In this document: positions 53,302 to 64,000 of the stretch, piece by piece | Position numbering within the stretch: the stretch's first letter is position 1 | Layout of the letters: every line of letters begins with the position of its first letter | Assembly (NCBI GenBank): GCA_039636865.1 | Contig: CP144172.1 | Location: 1,054,001-1,118,000 of the forward strand | Length of the DNA: 64,000 nucleotides | Direction of reading: 5' to 3' | DNA from: Dermatophilaceae bacterium Sec6.4 | GTDB taxonomy: Bacteria; Actinomycetota; Actinomycetes; Actinomycetales; Dermatophilaceae | Translations under genes and position numbers: made by a program | Notes under the pieces: model-generated | What the model was told of the DNA's origin: nothing | Databases searched by the model: none | What the model saw: only the letters and a program-made list of their open reading frames with translations

Positions 53302-54111
53302 TCAGGAGCGCGCTCGTTCGTCGGTATAGATCGATTTGCCGAGCCACTGTCCACCGTCAACGACCAGAACCTCACCGGTGACATATGAGGCTCGGCCACT
53401 CAGCAGGTAGCACGCCGATTCGGCGATTTCGTCGGGGCTCGCGAAACGGCCTGCAGGAACCCCTGACTGGACGCGGGCCCGTGCTTCGTCGGTGCCCCAG
53501 AGCGCTGCTCCGGCCCCTTCGGTCTCCGTGGGACCGGGTGCAATCGCGTTGACCCGGACCCCGCGCCCTGCCCATTCCACCGCCAGGGTGCGGGTCATCG
53601 CCACGACGCCGCCCTTCGCGGCAGCGCTGTGGACTGTCCCCGGGTGGCCGTGCCAGGCGTAGGTTGCGATGACGTTGAGGATCGATCCTGAGCCGGCCGC
53701 CAACATATGCGGAGCAGCAGCGCGCGCGGCGTAGAAAGAGCCGTTGAGCACGATGTCGATAACGGCCTTCCAACCGTTCGGGCTCAGCTTCTCTGCCGGG
53801 GAGACGAAGTTCCCGGCGGCATTGTTTACGAGCGCGTCTAAACGACCTTCACGTTGCACGACGTCGTCGATTGTTTTCAGGACCGCTGCTGCATCGCGCA
53901 TATCGCAGCAGGCGAAGTCGGCGAGACCACCTGCGGCCGTGATGCGGTCGACGGTTTCGCGCAGCGGGGCCTCGCGGCGACCAAGGACGATGGCCTTGCC
54001 GCCTGCGGCGCTGTATCGTTCGGCGATCGCGCGACCGATCCCGCTACCGCCTCCTGTTACGACGACGACCTGACCGCTGAACTCGCGGGAGATGTCTGGG
54101 ACGGTCACCAT
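53302..54111 (-). CDS. SDR-family oxidoreductase, 2,4-dienoyl-CoA-reductase-like
   Basis: The protein has 269 residues, starting at ATG 54111 with AAGGA upstream. It has TGGGSGIGRAIAERYSAAGG, the LVNNAAGNFVSPAEKLSPNG block that resembles 2,4-dienoyl-CoA reductases, and the VNAIAPGPTETEG loop. The usual YxxxK is replaced by HSAAAKGG, as in dienoyl-CoA reductases that lack the classical Tyr. It is the first gene of the operon, and its start lies 37 bp from a palindromic operator. Confidence 0.85.
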   Translation of the reverse strand: MVTVPDISREFSGQVVVVTGGGSGIGRAIAERYSAAGGKAIVLGRREAPLRETVDRITAAGGLADFACCDMRDAAAVLKTIDDVVQREGRLDALVNNAAGNFVSPAEKLSPNGWKAVIDIVLNGSFYAARAAAPHMLAAGSGSILNVIATYAWHGHPGTVHSAAAKGGVVAMTRTLAVEWAGRGVRVNAIAPGPTETEGAGAALWGTDEARARVQSGVPAGRFASPDEIAESACYLLSGRASYVTGEVLVVDGGQWLGKSIYTDERARS

Positions 54112-54147
54112 GTCAGTCCTTGGGTGTGAGGATCGGCGATTCAGCTA

Positions 54148-54163
54148 CTGAACCATGGTTCAG
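54148..54163. promoter_or_regulatory. Perfect 16-bp palindromic operator before the SDR-ACS-ACAD-TPP operon
   Basis: CTGAACCATGGTTCAG is an exact palindrome located 37 bp upstream of the SDR start and 126 bp upstream of the divergent TetR gene. The same core recurs before the Glu/Leu dehydrogenase gene at 54971-54996. It is the likely TetR-binding site. Confidence 0.75.
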
Positions 54164-54289
54164 CATGACTGGAGGCTCAGGGCGCTGTCAAGACCCCGGA
54201 AGCGGTCATTACCGGGCTGCACATAGGCGAGCATCACCCTGTGCATTTCCGACCGCAGAGCTGGTCGTTGGCTGTATTCGTCACGCCTC

Positions 54290-54922
54290 GTGGCTTACCC
54301 TCCAGAAGTGGTCAGAAAGCGAATGGATGCAGATGTTCGACGTGCGGAGATCTTGCGCGCCACGATGCGTCAGATCGAGGAGCACGGCACCGCACTGTTG
54401 CGGATCGCCGATGTGGCAGCAGACCTGGATGTTTCCGCGGCGCTGATCGTCTATCACTTCCAGACCAAAGAGCAGCTGATCGTCGATACTTTCGCTTCCG
54501 CCGCGCAGCGCGACCTGGACAAGCTCGCGGAGCTCACCTCAGGTAGCGGCACGGCCCGGGAGCGGTTACGGGTCGCACTCAGCTGGTACGCGCCGACCGG
54601 GCGGGCCAATGGCTGGCGCCTGTGGATCGAAGGATGGGCTGAGGGAATGCGTCAGCCGATGCTGCAGAAGGTCGGCAGCGAATTCGATCTCGCCTGGCGC
54701 GCAGCATTGATTGCGATCATCGAGGAGGGGGTCGCTGCCGGTGAGTTCGTGACGGGCGATGCCAGGGGTGCGGCATGGCGGATCACCGCATTACTCGACG
54801 GTTTGGCGGTGCAGGTCATTGTGCACAACGGACTGATCACCCGGACCGAGCTACTGGATTGGACAATGGCGATCGTCACGCACGAGCTGGGGCTGGAGCC
54901 GCAGGCTGCGTTATCCGGCTGA
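54290..54922 (+). CDS. TetR-family regulator (BetI/TetR_C_6-like)
   Basis: The protein has 210 residues from GTG 54290. The helix-turn-helix region is RIADVAADLDVSAALIVYHFQTKEQ, with the degraded first helix typical of BetI-like regulators. The C-terminal domain contains the RLWIEGWAEGMRQPMLQ and ITALLDGLAVQ segments of TetR_C_6. It is divergent from the SDR operon and followed by the dehydrogenase gene, and near-identical palindromes precede both units. I infer that it represses both; the ligand may be an acyl-CoA or 2-oxo acid. Confidence 0.85.
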   Translation: MAYPPEVVRKRMDADVRRAEILRATMRQIEEHGTALLRIADVAADLDVSAALIVYHFQTKEQLIVDTFASAAQRDLDKLAELTSGSGTARERLRVALSWYAPTGRANGWRLWIEGWAEGMRQPMLQKVGSEFDLAWRAALIAIIEEGVAAGEFVTGDARGAAWRITALLDGLAVQVIVHNGLITRTELLDWTMAIVTHELGLEPQAALSG

Positions 54923-54970
54923 GCTGCCAACTGCCCGGCGGACCATCCCTCCCGGTTGACCGACCACCTC

Positions 54971-54996
54971 TTTTACTGCACCATGGTTCAGTAAAA
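54971..54996. promoter_or_regulatory. Near-perfect 26-bp palindromic operator before the dehydrogenase gene
   Basis: The left half TTTTACTG plus the core ACCATGGT plus the right half CAGTAAAA form a 26-bp palindrome with one mismatched pair. It shares ACTG-N-ACCATGGTTCAG with the operator at 54148-54163 and ends 17 bp before the dehydrogenase start. It probably overlaps the promoter. Confidence 0.75.
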
Positions 54997-55013
54997 ACAA
55001 CGGGAGGACCCTC

Positions 55014-56231
55014 ATGTCAGTCGCTGTACCCACCATTTCAGGTGTGAGCACCAGATCGCCCACCATGCAGGTGATCTGGACCGACCCGGTAACGGGTCGA
55101 CAAGGTTTTGTCGTCATTGACAAGCTGGTGCGAGGGGTATCGAGCGGTGGCCTCCGAATGCGCGCCGGCTGCACGCTGAACGAAGTGGCCGGGTTAGCGG
55201 CGGGAATGACCCGCAAGGAAGCGCTGCACTACCTGCCCGACAACAAGTACGTGCCGCTGGGCGGCGCCAAGGGCGGCATCGACTGCGACCCCACCGACCC
55301 CGACGCTTTCGGCATGCTGACCCGCTTTCTGGACGGTGTCCGGTCCATCCTCGCGGAGCACTGGACGACGGGAGAGGATCTGGGAGTCCGCCAGGACACC
55401 ATCGATGAAGCAATTCAGGCCGCTGGACTGGTCAACTCGATCCAGGCGATCTACCCGCTGCTGGACGACCCGGACGAAGCCCGCACCCGGCTCTCGGACG
55501 CCTTCGCAGTGATGGTCGACGGTGTCAGCCTGCCGGAGCTGATGGGCGGACTCGGTGTCGCCCAGGCCGCTCTGACCACGCTCGCGGTGCGGGGTGTTGA
55601 TCCTGTCGGAACCCGGGCCGTGATCCAGGGCTTCGGCTCGATGGGCGGGGCGACTGCGCGGTATCTCGCGCGGGCCGGCGTCCGCGTCGTTGCGCTGTCC
55701 GACGTGCACGGCACGGTGGTCAACCCGGAGGGGCTGGACGTCGAACGGCTGTTGCTCTCCCGCGACCCATCGGGCGGGATCGACCGCGCGCAGCTTGCTG
55801 AGGGTGATCAGGATCTTGACGTCGGCGCCTGGATCGATGTGGACTGCGACGTCCTGATCCCTGCCGCCGTCTCGTACTGCATCACCCCGGCGAACCAGGG
55901 CCGGGTGAGCGCGACGTACATCGTCGAGGCTGCGAATATGCCCACCCTGCCCGAGGCAGAGGTCGAACTCCAGGCGCGTGGGGTGGAAGTCATCCCCGAC
56001 TTCGTCGCGAACTCCGCGACCAACGCCTGGTGGTGGTGGACCCTTTTCGGCGATGTCGGCGCCGATGCCGAAGACGCCTCCAACCAGGTACGTAGCTCGA
56101 TGACCCGCCTGGTCACCGCAATGTTGGAGCAGGCCGATGCCGAGCACATCACCCCGCGCGCAGCAGCGCAGCGGGTTGTAGAGGCGAACCTGACGGCGAT
56201 CGACGAGCGCTTCGGCACCTCGGTCGGCTGA
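55014..56231 (+). CDS. Glu/Leu/Phe/Val-type amino-acid dehydrogenase
   Basis: The protein has 405 residues with GGGAGGAC upstream. It is an NAD(P)-dependent oxidative deaminase. The catalytic Lys is in PLGGAKGGIDCDP, the dinucleotide-binding loop is VIQGFGSMGGATARYLA, and PDFVANSATNAWWWWTLFGD closes the domain. An unusual WWWW run lies near the C-terminus. The substrate cannot be fixed: Glu, Leu, Phe or Val are all in the family. It is controlled by the same operator type as the SDR operon, so it may feed a 2-oxo acid to the TPP decarboxylase. Confidence 0.88.
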   Translation: MSVAVPTISGVSTRSPTMQVIWTDPVTGRQGFVVIDKLVRGVSSGGLRMRAGCTLNEVAGLAAGMTRKEALHYLPDNKYVPLGGAKGGIDCDPTDPDAFGMLTRFLDGVRSILAEHWTTGEDLGVRQDTIDEAIQAAGLVNSIQAIYPLLDDPDEARTRLSDAFAVMVDGVSLPELMGGLGVAQAALTTLAVRGVDPVGTRAVIQGFGSMGGATARYLARAGVRVVALSDVHGTVVNPEGLDVERLLLSRDPSGGIDRAQLAEGDQDLDVGAWIDVDCDVLIPAAVSYCITPANQGRVSATYIVEAANMPTLPEAEVELQARGVEVIPDFVANSATNAWWWWTLFGDVGADAEDASNQVRSSMTRLVTAMLEQADAEHITPRAAAQRVVEANLTAIDERFGTSVG

Positions 56232-56246
56232 CCTCATCCCCATGAA

Positions 56247-56294
56247 GCCAGAAGGCGGGTACCACGGGAAGTCCCGTGGTACCCGCCTTCTGGC
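56247..56294. terminator. Perfect 22-bp bidirectional terminator
   Basis: Arms 56247-56268 and 56273-56294 are exact inverted repeats with a 4-nt loop (aagt). It lies between the dehydrogenase (+) and the ABC ATPase (-), both of which end toward it. No T-tract is present. Confidence 0.8.
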
Positions 56295-56309
56295 GTTGGT
56301 CGGAAGTAG

Positions 56310-57053
56310 TTACAACCGACCGGCCTGCACGACTCGGGACAGGAACTGTTGGGTTCGCTCTTCCTGAGGGTTCTCAAAGATCTGCTGAGCGGTGCCGTTC
56401 TCGCAGATTTCGCCCTGGTCCAGGAAGCACACCTGACTGGCGACTTCCCTGGCGAAGCTCATCTCGTGAGTGGCCAACAGCATCGTCAGCCCTTCTTTCG
56501 CGAGCTCGCGGACAATCTCCAGCACATCTCCGACCAGTTCGGGGTCCAGCGCCGCCGTGATCTCGTCCAACAGCATCACGCGCGGCTCCATAGCCAGTGC
56601 GCGCACGATCGCGACCCGCTGCTGCTGACCACCGGAGAGCATGTCGGGGTAGGCCTTCGCCTTCATCCCCATGTTCACCGATTCGAGCAGGGCCATGCCC
56701 TTTTCAATGGCCACCTTTTTCTTGACCCCGCCGAGCATCGTGGGCGCCAGAATCACGTTCTCCAGCACGCTCATGTGCGGGAAGAGGTTGTAACTCTGGA
56801 AGACGATGCCCACGTCTTTGCGTAGCGCATTCAGGTCCACGCCTGTTCCGGTGACAGTGTCGCCCTCGATTCGGATTTCACCACCATTCACCTGTTCCAA
56901 CTGGTTCACGCAGCGCAACAGTGTTGACTTCCCCGAGCCGGAGGCACCGATCAGGCAGACGACCTCGTGGCGCTCGACATTGAGCGTGACCCCTTTGAGG
57001 ACCTGGTTCGAGCCAAAGGACTTCTTGACATTGTCGATCTCCAAAAATGACAT
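56310..57053 (-). CDS. Polar-amino-acid ABC transporter, ATP-binding subunit
   Basis: The protein has 247 residues. Walker A is GASGSGKST, the Q-loop is VFQSYNLFPHMSV, the signature is LSGGQQQR, Walker B is VMLLDEIT, and the H-loop His is in ATHEMSFA. The sequence is the GlnQ/GluA type. It starts 3 nt after the permease stop, third in the operon SBP-permease-ATPase. Confidence 0.94.
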   Translation of the reverse strand: MSFLEIDNVKKSFGSNQVLKGVTLNVERHEVVCLIGASGSGKSTLLRCVNQLEQVNGGEIRIEGDTVTGTGVDLNALRKDVGIVFQSYNLFPHMSVLENVILAPTMLGGVKKKVAIEKGMALLESVNMGMKAKAYPDMLSGGQQQRVAIVRALAMEPRVMLLDEITAALDPELVGDVLEIVRELAKEGLTMLLATHEMSFAREVASQVCFLDQGEICENGTAQQIFENPQEERTQQFLSRVVQAGRL

Positions 57054-57056
57054 CGA

Positions 57057-58151
57057 TCAACCTCCTGCCTTGCGACTGGCGTCGCGATCGATGAGCCAAT
57101 CAACGAACCGCGCCTGCGGAATGGTGATCAGGATGAAGAGGCCCGCGACGAGCATCACCGGTGAGAGATTGGCGAGTTTCGACTGCCAAAGCGTTGCAAT
57201 CAAGAAGGCTTCAGGTACTGCTGCGATCGCCAGCAGTGCAGTGTCCTTCTGCAAGCTGATGAAGTCGTTCAGCAACGGGGGGATGACCCGACGCACAGCC
57301 TGCGGCACCAGCACTTTGCGCAGTGTCTGGACGTAGCTGAGGCCGAGTGAGCGCGCTGCCGCACTCTGACTCGGGTGGATCGAGGACAGACCCGCCCGGT
57401 AGACCTCTGCGACATACGCCGAGTAGGTCAACGTCAGCGCCACGATGCCCAGATAGGTAACGGGCCAACTAGTCATAGCGGGAATGGCCAATGGCAGGCC
57501 GAAGATGATCAGGTAGATCGTGACGATTGCGGGAATGGCCCGGAAGATATCGCAATACATGATTGCGATGAACCTCAGGGGCGCACCCGCTCGACCTGGC
57601 AGCATCCGCATAATCGCGAGAATCAGCCCGAAGATCAGAACGAAGACCTGTGCCACCAACGCTACCCAGATGTTGATCCAGAAACCATGGATAATTTCCG
57701 AGAAGGACATCCGAAAGGCACGCTGCTGAAAGAAGGTAATCGCGACGCTGCCATTATTGGCGAGTGCCAGGAATAGAACTCCAGAAGCGATCAGCGCCGC
57801 TGCTGCATATCCGATACCGATGAACGCTTCCTCGCGCCCACCCGCTGCTGCGCGCCGCGCCGACACAAGCTTCTTATCCCGCAGCAGCGAAGATCGCTGC
57901 GCATTGGCGCCGAATGCTTTGACCGTCGGCAGGAACGGATACAACGCGAGAACAATGAATACGATGGCAAAGATCGTTGATTTGATCCCGCCGTGGTTGA
58001 ACTCACGGAGCTTGTAACTCACGAAAGCCGTGAACGCCAGACCAGCTGCGGACGCTAGGAGCGCGATCACGGCAAGGGGGAGTACGGGCTGTGGCGGGCT
58101 GGGCGTCGGAGGCGACTGGGTGTCTTCCCTGATCAGGTTTGCTGTACTCAT
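57057..58151 (-). CDS. Polar-amino-acid ABC transporter permease
   Basis: The 364-residue protein has a long N-terminal region with two hydrophobic segments (about 28-46 and 60-78) and a cytoplasmic loop, then the HisM-type core of five or more helices. The coupling-helix EAA motif is AARSLGLSYVQTLRKVLVPQAVRRVIPPLLN, and EVYRAGLSSI precedes it. It forms the channel, probably as a homodimer because no second permease gene is present. Confidence 0.92.
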   Translation of the reverse strand: MSTANLIREDTQSPPTPSPPQPVLPLAVIALLASAAGLAFTAFVSYKLREFNHGGIKSTIFAIVFIVLALYPFLPTVKAFGANAQRSSLLRDKKLVSARRAAAGGREEAFIGIGYAAAALIASGVLFLALANNGSVAITFFQQRAFRMSFSEIIHGFWINIWVALVAQVFVLIFGLILAIMRMLPGRAGAPLRFIAIMYCDIFRAIPAIVTIYLIIFGLPLAIPAMTSWPVTYLGIVALTLTYSAYVAEVYRAGLSSIHPSQSAAARSLGLSYVQTLRKVLVPQAVRRVIPPLLNDFISLQKDTALLAIAAVPEAFLIATLWQSKLANLSPVMLVAGLFILITIPQARFVDWLIDRDASRKAGG

Positions 58152-58185
58152 ATCGCAACTTCAGCTGGTCGGGGAACGACGGTGA

Positions 58186-59076
58186 TCATTTAATTGCCCA
58201 CACCGGGACGGTCGACGGGTCGCCACCGAATGCCGGGCCGAGGTAGTCCGTCGTGAGCGTCTTGAGTACGCCATCGGACATCAATGTCTTGATGCCCTTG
58301 TCCAGCTCGGTCTTGTTCTTGGATGCCTTGGGGTAGATCGCGCCGTACTTCTCGCCGGTCTTGAACTGCCCAACGACTTTCAGCGCCGGGACTGCCTTTG
58401 CCTCGGCCAGCACAATGGCGGTGTCCAGGAAGGCGGCGTCGATCTGACCGGAGATGACGGCCTGGTACAGCGTCTGTGAGTTGGGGTAGATCTTGGCGCT
58501 CTTGCACTTCAAGGTGTCCTGGATGAACGGCACAGAGGTGGTGCCGGCGTAGGCGCCGCAGCGCTTGTCCTTGATGTTGGCTTCGGTGACACCGCCGGTC
58601 TTCTTGGCGAGCACGCCGACGTTCGAGTCGTAGTAGGGGGTGGAGAAGTCGACGACCTTCTGGCGCTCCGGCGTGATCGAAATCTCGGCAAGAGCAATGT
58701 CGTAGTTCTGCGTGCTACCCGCAACGAGTTGGGCGAACGCGACATTCTTGACGGTGATGGACTTCAGACCGGCCATATTCGCCAGCTCGGCGCCCATGCA
58801 GTACTCGTAACCATCTTTGATCGATGCGGCGGTGGTTCCGTTCCACCAGCCCTGCGCCGGCAGCGTGGTCTCCACGGTGAGAGTGCCTGCAACGGCGGGA
58901 GTCAGCTTGATGGAGTTGGCCTTGCTGGTGATCTTGCAGTTGCCGAAGTCGGCTTTGCCACCTCCGCCTCCGCTCGCGCCGGAGCTCTTGGTCGAGCCGG
59001 AGCTACTGCCACAGGCTGCGAGCGTGGCCGAGGTTGCCAGCACGCTGACGATGGTGATGGTGCGCTTGAGGGCCAT
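58186..59076 (-). CDS. Amino-acid ABC transporter substrate-binding lipoprotein
   Basis: The protein has 296 residues. The signal peptide ends in the lipobox LAAC (Cys22), followed by a Gly/Ser linker. The SBP_bac_3 domain contains the segments YDIALAEISITPERQKVVDFSTPYY and VISGQIDAAFLDTAIV. It binds the amino acid outside the membrane and passes it to the permease encoded 34 bp downstream. The ligand is not readable; the family covers polar and basic amino acids. Confidence 0.93.
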   Translation of the reverse strand: MALKRTITIVSVLATSATLAACGSSSGSTKSSGASGGGGGKADFGNCKITSKANSIKLTPAVAGTLTVETTLPAQGWWNGTTAASIKDGYEYCMGAELANMAGLKSITVKNVAFAQLVAGSTQNYDIALAEISITPERQKVVDFSTPYYDSNVGVLAKKTGGVTEANIKDKRCGAYAGTTSVPFIQDTLKCKSAKIYPNSQTLYQAVISGQIDAAFLDTAIVLAEAKAVPALKVVGQFKTGEKYGAIYPKASKNKTELDKGIKTLMSDGVLKTLTTDYLGPAFGGDPSTVPVWAIK

Positions 59077-59599
59077 CTGATGATTCCTAACCGTTGGTTC
59101 AGGAGGGCGGAGGTTCTGGGAAGCGTGGCCCGGATGGGGAACAGAGTCAAGGATTTCGCAGCTATATGCAGGTTTCGATCAGGTATCGGTTCGCTGAGCC
59201 GCGGGTTCCGGGCGATGTCTGCGTGCGGGCAGGTGACAAGGCCTGCCGGAAATGGACACGCCGGCCGAAAATATCCGGCGAGGTTCTTGACCGGCCTGCG
59301 TCAAAGGTGCACGCTCGTGGCTAGCAAGTGGCGAGTAGGACAGGAACGGAGCGATCGCGTGCCCGGGTGGACGTAACTGTCCCTGTACGTGTAACGTAGA
59401 CCTTTGTGCTGCCTTCCGTCAGCTCAAATCTTCTGTGTCAGCAAATTTCTCGCGCGACGCGCGGCAGCCGAATGGTTGCCGGGTGCGGTGTTTGATTGAA
59501 AGAGTTGGCTCGGCGTCTCAAGCGTCGCGGCAGGGGTGGTGCCGGCGGGGGAAAGCGTGACCGTACCGCCCTCCCGTTAGGCCTGTGGAAGGAATCTCC
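59077..59599. promoter_or_regulatory. Long leader/promoter region between the ABC operon and rpoB
   Basis: No gene is supported in this 523-bp stretch. It must hold the promoters of both divergent units. AT-richer motifs such as GTGTAACGTAGACC near 59388-59402 could be promoter parts. A purine-rich run ending AAGGA (59589-59593) is the rpoB ribosome-binding site. No clear hairpin or riboswitch was recognised. Confidence 0.45.
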
Positions 59600-63094
<3,495 letters not shown>

Positions 63095-63195
63095 ACACCC
63101 CACGAACTTCCTCGCCTAGCGGTTCGGATACTTCGCGGGGGCCTCGAAAGGGCCTCCGCGGGGTACCCGGGACCGCATCACGTAGCTCTTGTTAG

Positions 63196-64000
<805 letters not shown>

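Noticed and set aside
63130..63175. Hairpin between rpoB and rpoC
   Set aside because: The G/C-rich arms pair only imperfectly; not enough to call a terminator or processing site.

Overview
The window is about 64 kb of GC-rich actinobacterial chromosome with GTG and TTG starts, 4-bp ATGA/GTGA gene overlaps and no transposase, integrase, phage gene or CRISPR array. The order nuoLMN ... tRNA-Thr, tRNA-Met, rpmG, two MaoC-fold dehydratases, murB ... tRNA-Trp, secE, nusG, rplK, rplA ... rplJ, rplL ... rpoB, rpoC is the usual actinobacterial rpoBC neighbourhood. Gene content suggests Actinomycetota, probably order Micrococcales (something like Dermacoccaceae); the family-level guess is weak.

Layout. 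(1) 0-5 kb: 3' end of the respiratory complex I operon (nuoL partial, nuoM, nuoN) and an HtpX protease. (2) 5-9.5 kb: aminopeptidase N, a cytosolic penicillin-recognising serine hydrolase and a FabG-type reductase, separated by long perfect hairpins. (3) 9.5-17.4 kb: two divergent operons around a two-component system (response regulator, kinase, zinc-ribbon sugar epimerase on the minus strand; GT2 glycosyltransferase, DUF2064/TIGR04282 transferase and SAM methyltransferase on the plus strand), facing a membrane-anchored sulfite-oxidase-type molybdoprotein with its own TetR regulator and operator. (4) 17.4-28.5 kb: YajQ, tRNA-Tyr, two transporters, an AAA+ ATPase, and a fatty-acid module (TetR, acyl-CoA oxidase, thiolase, long FabG, two-hot-dog MaoC dehydratase) resembling the mycobacterial fadA2-fabG4-htdX block. 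(5) 28.6-42.7 kb: the tRNA-rpmG-dehydratase-murB-tRNA-Trp backbone, split by two accessory stretches. The first holds YceI, small orphan proteins, an aminoglycoside-phosphotransferase-fold kinase and a class F sortase with a broken partner. The second holds a lower-GC orphan gene, a P450-glycosyltransferase pair, a decayed TetR/epimerase pair and adenosine deaminase. (6) 42.8-48.1 kb: secE-nusG-rplK-rplA, a lipoprotein, an L10 leader with attenuator, rplJ-rplL. (7) 48.2-59.1 kb: an acyl-CoA/amino-acid catabolic island. A TPP-dependent 2-oxoacid decarboxylase, acyl-CoA dehydrogenase, NDP-forming acyl-CoA synthetase and dienoyl-CoA-reductase-like SDR form one operon. A TetR regulator lies between that operon and a Glu/Leu/Phe/Val-type dehydrogenase, and matching palindromes sit in front of both units. 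A polar-amino-acid ABC transporter is next door. (8) 59.6-64 kb: rpoB and the start of rpoC.

Two clusters deserve attention. The first is the 9.5-16.7 kb group (two-component system, epimerase, two transferases, methyltransferase, membrane molybdoprotein), which looks like an undescribed envelope-glycan or small-molecule pathway. The second is the 48.2-59.1 kb TetR-controlled regulon, which could take an amino acid from uptake to acyl-CoA.
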